Shown: positions 44,609-55,402, counted from the stretch's first letter. The stretch: 64,000 nt of DNA from Adiantum capillus-veneris (GCA_014529385.2 CM043969.1:37075922-37139921); one strand, 5' to 3'. The notes: a model not told the origin generated them from the sequence alone. Made by a program: numbers and translations.

Positions 44609-46072
44609 ATGGCTAGATCACAGGACACTGCTCTTTACAATATCAAGAAGCTGGATGGAACCAATTTCCCATTGTGGAAGCAGCAGATTTGGCACGTGTT
44701 GGTACAAAAGAAGCAGATAAAACCTATAAAGCTCAAGGGGATAAAACGAGAAGATATTGACGAAGATGAATGGAGCGAAATGGATGAATTGGCACTTTCT
44801 ACCATTATGCTGACTTTGGCAGAAAGCGTTTACTTCAATGTAGCAGACGAGATGTCGGCTTATCAAGCATGGTTAAAGCTGAGTGATCTTTATGAGAAGC
44901 AGAGTGCAGCTTCACAGGTATACTGGCTTAAGAAGCTTGTTGACTTGAAGATGAAAGAAGGGACACCTATGTACAATCATTTGAATGAATTCAACACAAT
45001 CTATAGTCAGTTGTCAGCTCAAGGTGTCAAGTTTGATGAACCTGTTAGAGCTATGTTCCTGTTGATCACATTGCCGGAAAGTTGGGACACTTTTCGCACA
45101 GCTTTGAGTAATTCTGCACCTCCAGATGGTTTGAACATAGCAGGTGTAGAAGGAAGTCTACTTACTGAAGAAACCAATAGAAAGACAATGGACAAAGGTA
45201 AAGGAACAGCCTTAGTTGTCAGGGGAAGGACCAAAGAAAAGTACAAAGGTGGAAAGAGGAATCAGTCTCGTAGCAAGTCCCGCAGTGCTAAAGGCAAGAG
45301 TGACATAGAATGCTACCATTGTGGCAAGAAGGGTCACATGAAAAGAGACTGCAGAGAATGGAAAGCAGAAAAAGGCAAAGAGAAAGCTGAAGACCATGGT
45401 GAGAACAACAAGTCCTCAGTGAAGATTCAAGAAATAAATGTGACAAACACTATTGCAGAGGATGACAGTCTAGTGTCAGGAGACATCTACTTCTTGAAGA
45501 ATACAATGGACTCAGCTCTTCTTACAGCATCTGATGGAAATGCACTGAGTGACTGGATTATAGACTCAGGGGCATCACTTCATGTGTCTCCAAACAAGGA
45601 GTGGTTTACCTCTTATGTGACCACTAAAGATCATGTTTGGCTAGGCAATGGGCAGACATGTGAGATCTTAGGTGTTGGAGATGTTCAATTGAAGTTTCAA
45701 AATGGCTCTTCTTTCACGTTGAAGAATGTGAGACATGTTCTCGCAATTACAAAGAGCTTGATCAGCACATGTTTACTTGATGATGCTGGCTATGTCACCA
45801 CTTTTGGACAGAACATGTGGAAGATATCCAAGGGTTCTATGACAGTAGCACATGGAGTAAAGTATGGAGGACTTTACATGATTTATGTATCAAATGTCTC
45901 TAAAAATGTAATCAATGTAACCGAGCAGCCGAACGTTTCTTTGTGGCATAGCCGGTTAGGACATATGTCCAAGAAGGGAATGGAAATCTTGTCTCGTTCT
46001 AGTTATTTGCCTGGATTTTCATTTAATGATTTTGAATTCTATGAACATTGTCTGTATGGTAAGCAAACATAG
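44609..46072 (+). pseudogene. Copia 2 gag, protease and integrase zinc region
   Basis: The start MARSQDTALYNIKKLDG is typical of copia gag. The capsid is followed by an intact zinc knuckle, CYHCGKKGHMKRDC. The protease site is IDSGASLHV, and the pre-integrase region has LWHSRLGHMSKKG. The frame stops at a TAG at 46070-46072 just inside the integrase zinc region and continues in phase. The 487-codon length is normal for this part. The Copia J gag start at 34587 (minus) is nearly identical. Confidence 0.92.
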
Positions 46073-46903
46073 CAGCCACATAAGCATAGAAGCAGTAGAA
46101 GAGATACACAGTTGGAACTTGTTCATAGAGATTTGTGTGGACCTATGCCTAACCTATCTATAGGGGGAGCTCCTTACTTTATGACATTTATAGATGATTA
46201 CTCGAGGAAAGTATGGGTTTAATTTCTCAAGCACCAGGATGAAGCATTTAGTGTTTTCAAAACGTTTGTGACACTTGTGGAGAATCAGAGTGGCAAGAAG
46301 CTTAAATGCTTATGCACTGACAATGGTGGAGAGTATGTTTCAAAGGCCTTTCAGGACTTTTGTGAGTCAAAAGGTATAAAACATGAACTTACTGCTCCTT
46401 ACAATCCTCCTCAAAATGGTGTTGCTGAGAGGATGAATAGGACCATACAAGAGAAGGTCAGAAGTATGTTGTCTAATGCACAACTGCCAAATGGGTTTTG
46501 GGCTGAAGTTGTATCAACAGCTGTTCATCTTGTAAATAGATCTCCTAGCAAGGTTTTGCAAAAGGATTCAGTGCCAGAGATGGTATGGTCAGGCAAAATT
46601 CCCTCATACAAGCATGTCAGAGTCTTTGGCTGTGAGGCATATACTCACGTTCCAAAGGAATTTAGGAACAAACTTGAGCCAAAGAGTAGAAAGTGCATCT
46701 TTCTAGGCTATGGTAATTTTGGTGAGATGGGGTACAGACTTTGGGATCCCGAATCGAGAAAGGTTGTCCACAGCAATGATGTTCACTTTAATGAATCCAA
46801 ATATCATTCTAAACCAGAGAGGGTTGAGGAGATTAGAAGATTTGTCTTCCAAGAAGATGGACCTGCACGTGCAAGACAAAATTTCAGGGCTCAAGAGGAG
46901 TAA
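46073..46903 (+). pseudogene. Copia 2 integrase core
   Basis: The in-phase continuation has HRDLCGPM, CTDNGGEYVS and NGVAERMNR, giving the DDE residues. A TAA at 46220-46222 lies in the core, and a second TAA at 46901-46903 ends the segment before RT. The C-terminal copia segment (GCEAYTHVPKEFRNKLEPKS) is intact. Confidence 0.9.
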
Positions 46904-48577
46904 GGACAGGATAGATTGGAACCACAGGTTGTGGCTGAGCCTCAGCCACCTATTTTGCGTAGATCTGAACGTATCACGCGACCTCTTGATCGGTTTGTTC
47001 CATCTATGAACTATGTCATGTTGACTGATTGCAATGAGCCTTCATGTTACAAGGAAGCAGTGCAAATGAAGGACTCCGAGAATTGGAAATTGGCCATGCA
47101 GTCAGAGATGATAGCTCTACATAAAAACCAGACATCGAAACTAGTTAAATTACCACAGGGCAAAAAGGCTCTACCTTGTAAATGGGTTTACAGGTATAAG
47201 ATCACCGCTCATGATAGTCAGCCAAAGTACAAAGCAAGGCTTGTTGCCAAGGGCTTTAAGCAAGAACAAGGCATTGACTTTGATGAAGTCTTCTCTCCGG
47301 TGGTCAAGATGACTACATTGAGATGCTTTCTTGCATTGTTTGCCATATTAGATTTGGTGTTGCACCAAATGGATGTCAAGACAGTGTTCTTGCATGGTGA
47401 TTTAGATGTGGAAATTTACATGCAGCAGCCAGAAGGGTTTGTTGAGAAAGGCAAGGAAGATTGGGTATGCCAGTTGTTAAAGAGTCTTTATGGCTTAAAA
47501 CAATCACCGAGGGCATGGTACCATAAATTCCACGAGTTTATGCTTTCTCAAGGCTACAAACGTAGTGAGTTCGATCATTGTCTATATACAAAGAAGGCTA
47601 AGGATGGTAGTTGGCTGATCCTTATTTTGTATGTGGATGACATTTTGATTGTTGGCAAGCACTTGGAAGAAATTTCAGCTTTGAAGTCAAAGATGGCAAA
47701 ATCGTTTGACATGAAAGACATGGGTGAGGCAAGTCATATACTTGGTATGCGCATTGAGAGAGACAGATCAAAGAAGTTGATTTGGTTATCTCAAACAGAG
47801 TATATTGACAAGGTTTTGCAACGTTTCAATATGGAGAAGGGAAAGGCACTGAGTGTTCCATTGCCACCATATGTGAAACTTAGGAAACAAGATTGTCCTG
47901 TGTCTGAGGAAGAACAGGCTGAAATGGATAAGATTCCATATGCGTCTGCAGTGGGTAGTTTGATGTATTCAATGATTGCTACTCGCCCAGACATTGCATT
48001 TGCAGTGGGAGTAGTAAGTCGATACATGTCAAACCCAGGCAAGAAACATTGCGAGGCAGTGAAAGGAATATTGAGATACCTCAAAGCTACAAAGAGTATG
48101 TGTATATGCTATGGGAGTCAGGAGCTAAGTGTAAAGGGTTTTACAGACTCAGATTATGCAGGTGACTTAGACAACCAAAGGTCTACGTCAGGGTATGTCT
48201 TTACATTGGCTGGTGGAGCAGTATCATGGCGTTCTAGATTACAAGATTGTGTTACTCAGTCTACTACAAAGGCTGAATATGTTGCAGCATCAGAGGCATG
48301 CAAAGAATCAATTTGGCTTAATCGACTAGTAACAGATTTGGGAATCAAAGAAGAGATGCCTGTGTTATATTGTGATAGTCAAAGTGCTATGCAATTGGCT
48401 CGCAATCCAGTTTATCACTCAAAGACAAAGCATGTGGATGTGAAGTATCATTTCATCAGGGAAATGCTCGAGGATAAGCAAATTCAGCTTGTCAAAGTTC
48501 ACACCACAGAAAATCATGTTGATCTACTTACAAAAGGACTTCCCTCAGAGAGCTTTGCGCATTTTTGCAAGCAGTAA
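46904..48577 (+). CDS. Copia 2 reverse transcriptase and RNase H
   Basis: A 550-codon open stretch covers the whole RT and RNase H. It has WKLAMQSEM, KARLVAKGFKQEQGIDFDE, FLHGDLDVEIYMQQPEGF, LYGLKQSPRAWY and the active site YVDDILIVG, then DSDYAGDLD, KAEYVAASEA and CDSQSAMQLARNP. It ends 12 residues after LLTKGLP. Minor oddities are Ser for the usual Trp in NQTSKL. The domain could be active but lacks an intact upstream frame. Confidence 0.93.
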   Translation, partial: GQDRLEPQVVAEPQPPILRRSERITRPLDRFVPSMNYVMLTDCNEPSCYKEAVQMKDSENWKLAMQSEMIALHKNQTSKLVKLPQGKKALPCKWVYRYKITAHDSQPKYKARLVAKGFKQEQGIDFDEVFSPVVKMTTLRCFLALFAILDLVLHQMDVKTVFLHGDLDVEIYMQQPEGFVEKGKEDWVCQLLKSLYGLKQSPRAWYHKFHEFMLSQGYKRSEFDHCLYTKKAKDGSWLILILYVDDILIVGKHLEEISALKSKMAKSFDMKDMGEASHILGMRIERDRSKKLIWLSQTEYIDKVLQRFNMEKGKALSVPLPPYVKLRKQDCPVSEEEQAEMDKIPYASAVGSLMYSMIATRPDIAFAVGVVSRYMSNPGKKHCEAVKGILRYLKATKSMCICYGSQELSVKGFTDSDYAGDLDNQRSTSGYVFTLAGGAVSWRSRLQDCVTQSTTKAEYVAASEACKESIWLNRLVTDLGIKEEMPVLYCDSQSAMQLARNPVYHSKTKHVDVKYHFIREMLEDKQIQLVKVHTTENHVDLLTKGLPSESFAHFCKQ

Positions 48578-48678
48578 GGTGTAGGGTAGTACATCACTTC
48601 TCTACATCTCTTGTATATTAGCTTGTATAGTAGCTTCTCTCACACTTAAAGTACCACATTGGACTTTAAGTGGGAGGT

Positions 48679-48870
48679 TGTTGGGGTATAAAGCCCAATG
48701 TGGTCGCCGAGGTAAGTGGGCGGGCCGCCAGGTATGTACACATATTCTTTTGTAAAAACCTAATGAGAACTCACTATGCTCTACACATTATAGTAGAGCG
48801 AGTTCACCATATCGTCGTGCTCTTCTTCTCGTACTCTCTCTCGTGTCGCACTTCCACTCATACTCCTTCA
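48679..48870 (+). repeat. 3' LTR of Copia 2
   Basis: 192 bp, TGTTGGGG...CTTCA, after the polypurine tract aagtgggaggt. Same family as both Copia J LTRs. Confidence 0.95.
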
Positions 48871-48875
48871 ATAGT

Positions 48876-49460
48876 GAGAAATCAACCGACAAACAAGAAT
48901 GTCAGACGAGGACGGAGCTTGACCCGCAGGTGCATGGAAACAAATAGGTGGGTGTCAAATCACCTACTCGACCTTCTAATGACAATCACTACCAAGGAAA
49001 TCAAATCTAAGTTCTCAAATACAGAAGTGACTGAAATCTGTACTACAAACAAATGCTATCTGAAACATGATCTAGAGTCATCGAATCAACCTCAAACTCA
49101 AAGGGGGGTCTCTACACTAGGTAAGGACAATACCCTATGAATCTACAATACAATCTCAACCTGTAACCACTCCGTGCGATAAACGCGTATGAAGACATGA
49201 CAAAAAATACAGGTGATCGACTCTCGACTCCGATGGTACTAATATGTAGCTCTACTCGTTGCAGTTCTATAGATATATGGCACGCTCAATTCCGACACAC
49301 AAGTAGGGAGAAAACTCACATAGAAGCTTGTGGGAGCTCACCTCGCGTAGAATCCGAATGCACGCACGCTTGGTATCGGTGCATAGCTCTCACCGTTGCT
49401 AACACAATGGCGGTGTCGCTTCTCCAATGGCGTCTCCGTAGCTCGTGTAGTGAGAGGATA

Positions 49461-49497
<37 letters not shown>

Positions 49498-49794
49498 ACA
49501 CAGTCACGGCGCTCAAAAACTCACCTTGATTAATGATTCAAAATTGTGTCCTTAGGTTTACAAAAATTGGCTCTTATACCTCAGCCTTGGAGGTGTGAAA
49601 ACATTTCTAATCTAATTACATAAGCAGGAGATACTACTTGGGGAATACAAGCTAGAAACTTAATTGAGTCCTGCTAATTACAATGAATCGGCTCCATGAA
49701 AAAGATGAAATGTCAGAAATACATTTATTACAATAAGTGTTTACAAAAACATGAGTGTGAGCAAAAATGTATAGGTGTGGCCCTCCGCTCAACA
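48876..49794 (-). repeat. Probable 3' LTR of element F
   Basis: On the minus strand TGTTGAGCGG begins right after a polypurine tract at 49795-49808 (gtggagggggggag). The LTR runs left to at least 48876, and its far end was probably split off by Copia 1 and 2, which sit between it and 39375. It contains a TC run at 49463-49495. No partner LTR is visible. Confidence 0.55.
49463..49495. repeat. (TC)n microsatellite
   Basis: A pure TC run of 16 units in the probable F LTR. Confidence 0.95.
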
Positions 49795-49975
49795 CTCCCC
49801 CCCTCCACGTTCATGTCGCCCCTGACATGACATTCTTGCTTTGTCTTTAGTGGAGTTCCGTCGATTTCAGCATCTAAAGATGTGACTCGTATCTTAGGTT
49901 TCCAATGGTCAGTGTAGGGCCGAATATCTTACTTTCATGAGTCAAGAAACCAGTGTAGAATGCCTCCTCAAAGGC

Positions 49976-50866
49976 CTACATGTGGAAGCTCGGCATAAAC
50001 ATGATTATCTGATAAAAGAGGTGTAATACTTTTGGAGATGGCTGCAAGGCTAGATCATACATCATATCTGTCACTGTGTCGGCCGTTGACAACAATGTTG
50101 AGTTGGTAGCTTTATCCGGCGCGAACACTTCAATGCAAGCCAATAATATTCTGCAAATATTTTTGAGCATTTGACACGAAAGGTCAGGAGAGCCAGTGAA
50201 GAGCTTAATGGTGCCCGTTAGGGTTTTCACCATATAGGCCTTACTTATTCTCTCTCCCACCTTTGGTCCTGGTATCCTGGGGTAATTAAGCCAATTTGGT
50301 TTCTTTGCTGTGATTTTGCCATGCTCTTGGCAACTCTTGACTCGTGGCACTGGACAAAATGTGGCATCTTCTCTAACTTCCTTGGGTGCCTCCACCAAAT
50401 AGATTAGGTAGGTTGGGTACTTTGTTAACCACCCTTTCCTCCATCTCGGCTGGGAGTCTACTATCTTCTTTGATTCCTCCTCTTTTGTGATGTTGCCTTC
50501 CTATAGCACAACATACTGCTCCTCTTCTATCCTTTTCTTTGTTTTCAGCACTTCAAACTTTAGTAGAGGAATGGGCAATGTAGGTTGCATCCACTGTTCT
50601 TGCAGCACCTTAGTATCCAACCCTTGAAGTTCGATGGAGAACAGGAGTCTTCTTTCCCACTCCATGGCCGACTTTGCACTCTCCTCTGTTGCTTGCTCTA
50701 TCTTCTCGTGCAATCTCTTTTCCTCCTCCTCGGTAAGTCTTGATGTTGTGGCCTCTTCTTGTGTTGGGACTGGATCTTGGATTTGGATCTTGGCTTCCCC
50801 AGTCTTTGGTAGATCCACAGCTTCCCCATCGGTTTCTTCTTGCTGAACCTCTGTATCTTTTATCAT
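49976..50866 (-). pseudogene. Element F frame, C-terminal part
   Basis: Two in-phase segments (50866-50501 and 50398-49976) separated by a TAG. The first is Glu/Gln-rich with a probable helix (RLTEEEEKRLHEKIEQATEE). The second has PKVGERISKAYMVKTLTG and ends in a hydrophobic helix-like stretch (YQIIMFMPSFHM). No pol motif or zinc knuckle is visible. It is the end of the same frame that begins at 52948. Confidence 0.6.
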
Positions 50867-50893
50867 TTTGTCTTGCAGATCTTGGAGTTGCTT

Positions 50894-51289
50894 TCAGAGG
50901 GCCTCATTCTCTGCTCTCAGTGCTTGGTTCTCTGATGTGAGTCGTTCTTCTACAGCCAATGAGCCCTCCGTAATGTGCAATCTTTGCACTTGCTCTAGCC
51001 TCAATTCTCTTTGCAAGCTCCAGACTTGTTCTTTCAGAATGGGGACTATTGCTCCCTCTGGATCTACTCCTGCTCTGCTAGCTCTTGGTGTGGATCTAAG
51101 CCTTAGGATTGTTCTCTCCTGCAGCTCCATTTTTTCTTGTAGCTCAATGAGCTCGTCCTTTGTAGCTTCCAATTCATCTTCAATTCTTTCTTTGGCTTCT
51201 TGTGTACTGGCCACCTCTCTTGAAGCATCAGCAAGTTGGAGGATTAGTCCATCTCTTTCATTTTCTGCTTCTTCTTTGCTATCCCTCAT
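50894..51289 (-). pseudogene. Element F frame, coiled-coil part
   Basis: A 131-codon stretch with strong heptad-like Glu/Leu/Arg patterning (KERIEDELEATKDELIELQE), a probable long coiled coil with a short break at a Ser/Pro/Arg-rich piece. It ends in a TGA at 50894-50896, with the same frame resuming after it. It may mediate oligomerisation; that is inferred from composition only. Confidence 0.6.
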
Positions 51290-51401
51290 TGTCTTTGATG
51301 GGTTGTCTTTGATCGGGCTTTGATCTTCTGCAATAGTTGATGCACTTTCTGGATATCTCTTTCATCCTCATCTTCAAGCTCATCCTCTGGCTTCTCAGGT
51401 A

Positions 51402-52045
51402 CTAAACTCTGATCTCTATCGAATCTATTCTTGGTCCTCCTCTCCGTTCTTCCTCTGCTAAGGCAATGCCATACACAACCTTGAGGGCCTCTTCTTGAGT
51501 ATATCCTGTGTCTATTAGAGCATCATATTTCTCTTTCTTCTCTTGAACTGGATCCGTTGTCTTCTCCTCTTGCTGTATTTCGGGCTTTTCTAGCACATCC
51601 ACCTCAACTTCAGTAGTCGTCTCCTCCACTATCTTTTCCTTTCCTTTAGGACTTGGCTCCTCTACCTTGCCTTGCCCTTGTCACCTCTTTTTAATTCATC
51701 TTTAAGGTGTTGAACTTCTGCTTCAGTGTATGGCTCTACTGGTTGCTGCTCCAAGATAGCTTTTGATTCTTCATAAGCCTTGATATATTGATCGTACTGA
51801 TCAATATTTGGTCTTGTTGAGCTGGCTCCGACTTTTGTTGGATCTGGTACCCACTTTTCCTCAAAATCTCCTTTTAAAGCTTGCTCGTCTCTAAACTGTT
51901 CAATCAGCCTCTCCATTCTGGCGGCTTTCTGGCTCTTAGTTTGCTTTGGAGCGGGTTTCTTCTTGGTTTTCTTCTTGAGGGGCTCGTCTTCTTCTTCTTC
52001 TGGCTCGGAAACAATTTTTAGTTTCCGCCTTGCCCTTGTTGACAC
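51402..52045 (-). pseudogene. Element F frame, charged linker
   Basis: The part 52045-51662 is Lys-rich with a run close to KKKTKKKPAPKQTKSQKA, then an acidic helix-like piece, and ends in a TAG. The part 51629-51402 is in another frame, is Glu-rich and contains EKYDALIDTGYTQEEALKVV. A pair of compensating frameshifts is needed around it. No domain is recognised; the basic run could bind nucleic acid. Confidence 0.5.
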
Positions 52046-52096
52046 TCTCTTTGTGACTTCTGGCTGGTCTTCATCTTCATCTATCTCTTTTAGCCA

Positions 52097-52948
52097 TTAG
52101 TTTTGCGAGGGAACCTTTGGCCACTGGTCCCTTGCTCCGATAGCTTCATAAGCTATCTTAGTCAACACTTCGGCTCCTCCAATGTACTTTGGCTTCCCGT
52201 TCTGCAAAGCAATTACTTTCTCATGGATGTACTGAGCATAATTGACTTCCTTCGGGATGTTGCTCTTTATTGCCCAAATGATTGTTGTGGCAATAACATG
52301 TGGTGGTGTGGTATACTTCTGTGGCCTTTTGCTGCATATGTGTAAAAACTGGTTGTAGAGCCGGCAAAGCTTTGCCGCTCTCGGATCTACTATGTCTTCA
52401 TAGGTGGCATTTTGCTTCTTTGGCCCATACACTTCTATGGCTTCCTCTCTTTCTTTGACTGAGCATCCTTTGTTGTGTAGCTTCAGAGCATCTGCAATGA
52501 GCTGAGGAGTGATAACCACTTCAACCTTTTCCCCATCCAAGGTTGTGAGTGTAGCCTTTCCGTCTTTCTGTATGGTGGTTTCCAACTCATACACTCTTTG
52601 AGTGTCTACTCCTGATGGTTTGGAAGTGAAAAAACTGTGGAGATATGCCCTCTCTAGGTATCTGCTTATCTCCTCTGTTTTGCTGTAGTCCACCAGCTCT
52701 TGGGGAATCATTGGGATATCCACTGTTTGTCCCCGTGGGTCTCTGAAAGTACCTTGGTATATCTTTATCCTTTGTTCTTCTAACACTCGTTCTTCTACCC
52801 AAGTCTTTGTGGGCTTGAGAGTCTCTGGGGGAATAGAAAATGGCTTGGCTTCTGCTATTGCTTCCTTGAGTGCCGGTCTCTTTGCTGACGAATTCCCCGA
52901 ATCCATGGATCCTATAACTCCAATTTTAGAAGTTAGTGGATTTTTCAA
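52097..52948 (-). CDS. Element F frame, N-terminal globular domain
   Basis: A 283-codon open segment. After a short variable N-terminus it shows TWVEERVLEEQRI, then PQELVDYSKTEE, YLHSFFTSKPSG, VEVVITPQLIADALKLHNKG, LCRLYNQFLHICSKRPQK, ATTIIWAIKSNIPKEVNYAQYIHEKV and GGAEVLTKIAYEAIG. The order and spacing recall the putative plant transposon protein domain found in gag-like proteins of large plant LTR elements, but I cannot confirm this without a profile search. It ends at a TAA. The start at 52948 is the first ATG and lies about 130 bp downstream of the first palindrome. Confidence 0.6.
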   Translation of the reverse strand: MKNPLTSKIGVIGSMDSGNSSAKRPALKEAIAEAKPFSIPPETLKPTKTWVEERVLEEQRIKIYQGTFRDPRGQTVDIPMIPQELVDYSKTEEISRYLERAYLHSFFTSKPSGVDTQRVYELETTIQKDGKATLTTLDGEKVEVVITPQLIADALKLHNKGCSVKEREEAIEVYGPKKQNATYEDIVDPRAAKLCRLYNQFLHICSKRPQKYTTPPHVIATTIIWAIKSNIPKEVNYAQYIHEKVIALQNGKPKYIGGAEVLTKIAYEAIGARDQWPKVPSQN

Positions 52949-53073
52949 TACAGAAAGCCAAAATTAAGCTTTTAACTATCCAAATGACTTACAAATTGAA
53001 ACATAAGCTATTCAAGGCCTAAGGATGCAATGCATGTGGAAAAATGTGCAATTTGGGTGCAAAATCATGCTGG

Positions 53074-53097
53074 AGACATCATACACGTATGATGTCT
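53074..53097. promoter_or_regulatory. Palindrome 1 upstream of element F
   Basis: 24 bp with perfect 11-bp arms agacatcatac around a 2-bp centre. The core contains ACGT. First of three near-identical palindromes. Confidence 0.85.
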
Positions 53098-53356
53098 TTT
53101 GTATCAAAATGGCTTGATATTGGTTGTGCTTGTAGCTGATAGTGTATACATCCATTCTATATGCCTGGATTTGAATTTGTGTCCCATTTCGTCAAGTTAT
53201 GGCCATTTTAGTTCTGGTCAGACTCTTTGCAAGATATTGAGAGAGAATTGGATTTTGTGATCCAAATTGGATGAAACTTGGTGGTTTTCTCTCAAATGGC
53301 ATGTAGATCACTTCTGTGTGGTAGTTGCAACTCTGAAATGCAAGAATCAAGTAGGG

Positions 53357-53380
53357 AGACATCATACGTGCATGATGTCT
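53357..53380. promoter_or_regulatory. Palindrome 2 upstream of element F
   Basis: 24 bp, agacatcat arms with centre acgtgc. The central ACGT is kept but shifted. Confidence 0.85.
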
Positions 53381-53491
53381 TTTTAGGTAAAATTGAACCA
53401 TTTTGCATTGTAAGCTTGGATTTGGCTTTATATAGGCTTAGACAATGATTTTATGAAATTTAGGTATAGTTTGGATCAAAATTGGCTCTGG

Positions 53492-53515
53492 AGACATCAT
53501 ACGCGTATGATGTAT
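53492..53515. promoter_or_regulatory. Palindrome 3 upstream of element F
   Basis: A perfect 20-bp palindrome, acatcatacgcgtatgatgt (53494-53513), within the same 24-bp unit. Its last arm has one change (tat for tct). Confidence 0.85.
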
Positions 53516-53745
53516 TTTGTGTCATTTTTGCATCAGATTGATTCTGTGGGCTCCTCATATGATAGTAAAGGAGTGTGTACTCAAATCTTGACTTGAAGTT
53601 GAGTATGATGAATTTTGGCAAGATTAGGCTTAAAATAGAGGATTTTTCGCTAATTGGGCTAATGGAGTGATCCCCTTGACCAAATGGTACCAAACTTCAT
53701 ATGTGGAATGTATTTGATATATATAATGGATATATGATGAGAAAT

Positions 53746-54059
53746 TGTTAACCCTCATGGCTCACGGACACCCTATCACCTACGACGGACGTTGTATTAT
53801 TTACTTGGTAGAGTTAGGTACCGGGCTTGTCGGTCCAATAGGAAAAGGGTAAGAGTGATCGCCGATGAGAGGCGCACTCTAACTAGAACATTCAAGGGAT
53901 TAGTTGGCTAAGCATGGGCGCCCAAGTGTGAATGGGGTGAGGTCATATAAAAGTCAACTAAACCTAAAATTCACTCATTCTCTCATTTGTGCAATTGAAG
54001 AGTGCTCTTGCTCTATCTCCATCTTCTTCTTCTTCATCTCCTTGTGTATGTGTGTATGC

Positions 54060-54144
<85 letters not shown>

Positions 54145-54382
54145 TGCGATCGAACATTGCGGCGGCACGACAGCAGCGATGCAGTTGAGTGCGGCGTAGC
54201 GGCGTCTCCCTCTTCTTCGCGGCGAGGAATCCTCCACGAAGCAAGCGTAGAGCGATGAGTGACACACCATCGTCATCTTTGAGCTTACTTGTTTAGGCTT
54301 GTTGTGTGCTTGGAGCCATTTGTGGCTCGTAGGTAGTGTATCGGCAAGTTCCTTGCATTGACACGTGCGACATACGCGCACA
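53746..54382 (+). repeat. 5' LTR of Gypsy G
   Basis: TGTTAACCCT...GCGCACA, 637 bp, placed by its TG start and its end 4 bp before a primer site. A TATA-like catataaaag is at 53945-53954. No partner LTR is in the window, so the left end is tentative. Confidence 0.6.
54062..54141. repeat. (GA)n microsatellite, 80 bp
   Basis: A pure GA run of about 40 units in the Gypsy G LTR, about 110 bp downstream of the TATA-like box. Confidence 0.98.
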
Positions 54383-54386
54383 TTTT

Positions 54387-54403
54387 TGGTGCCGTTGTCG
54401 GGG
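54387..54403 (+). other. Primer binding site of Gypsy G
   Basis: tggtgccgttgtcgggg, close to the common plant gypsy site TGGCGCCGTTGCCGGGG, 4 bp after the LTR. Confidence 0.8.
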
Positions 54404-55136
54404 AATGCCATACACTAAGCTTCAATGGAACTCTGTGCTTCTTTTGTGGTGCAATTTCAATTGTAGGAAAGGTAAGGAAGGAGGGTGTGTGTGTTGAGAA
54501 GAAGGATTTTGTATTATACTGTGTATTTTTTTTGTTAATGGAGTTTTCAAAGGTACTGTGTTTATTCTCTGTGTATTAAGGTTGTTAGTTTTCTTTGTAA
54601 TGTAATGTACAGTAAGTAGGAAGTAGATCTGTGAGAGCTAATAGAGTGTGTTAGTGTGTAACAGTAGGTGTATTAGTTAGAAGTAGGAAGATAGAGTGTG
54701 TGTGTGCTCTCGAGCAGGCCTATCCTTTAAAAAAAAATTAAAACAAAATAAAAATAAAAAATATAAAGGTAGGACCGGGACGGGAATATCTCCCAGATCC
54801 AAGCCCAGAGACCCAAGCCCAAGCTCACGCTCAGGCCTATGCCTCAGTCGCCTTTTAAAATTACAAATTTTAGCTTCACACGTAGCTAAAAATCAATTTT
54901 TTGAGGACCAACGGAACTTCAGATGCCCGAAAATTGTGCTGTAAAGCACACAACGACCCTCTAAGTGATACGCTCATTTTGAGCTATCACACACTTCAAT
55001 AAAAAAACCGATCAATAAAAAACATAAAAATATTAAAAAACATTACAAAAAGAAATGAGTGAAAACGGACGCCTAAAAAAGGTAAGCAATTAACCTTCGA
55101 GGTTATTCGCCGACGCTTGTAGGTTTTCAAAGGCAC
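54404..55136 (+). other. Gypsy G leader
   Basis: No supported coding sequence. There is an A-rich stretch near 54730-54770 and a GC-rich segment after it. Confidence 0.5.
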
Positions 55137-55402
55137 ATGCATCTGCGCTCTGGTCGTGTGCTAGAGACGGAGCAACTAGAGAGAATTTCGACTTACACGA
55201 GTTCTCAATATCCACCTACCTTAGGTTCCGGGCCCTCGGCGGGGACCGAAGGTAGTACAAACCAAGACTCGAACATAGCGGCTAGTGACTCTTCCTCTGA
55301 CTACGATGTCAGGGAGGGTTTCCCAATCCCTAATCCCGATAGCTCAAGCCAAGACATGCATGCCATGGGCCCGCGGTCCGGGCCGAGCGTGCTTAGCCGC
55401 TT

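Larger units (their letters stand above)
44407..48870 (+). mobile_element. Copia 2: copia element with deleted 5' LTR end and leader
   Basis: ATAGT duplications at 44402-44406 and 48871-48875 flank the element. The 3' LTR is a complete 192 bp, but only the first roughly 90 bp of the 5' LTR remain. They run directly into leader sequence that in Copia J lies about 1 kb downstream of the LTR. The primer site is gone, so the element is dead as a replicator despite long ORFs. Only three stops interrupt a continuous frame. Confidence 0.93.
52949..53745 (-). other. Element F leader region
   Basis: About 800 bp between the F frame and the Gypsy G LTR, with no ORF supported. The three palindromes sit in repeated surroundings (a gctctggag-like left edge and a tttt/tgtatc right edge). 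No primer site or LTR end of F is visible, so the 5' LTR was probably lost when Gypsy G inserted. Confidence 0.5.

Noticed and set aside
50868-51323. Plus-strand ORF of 151 codons, Ser/Cys/Leu-rich
   Set aside because: Antisense of the Glu-rich coiled-coil frame of element F, a typical composition mirror.
53975-54411. Four ORFs across the (GA)n tract in the Gypsy G LTR
   Set aside because: Low-complexity translation of the repeat inside a non-coding LTR.
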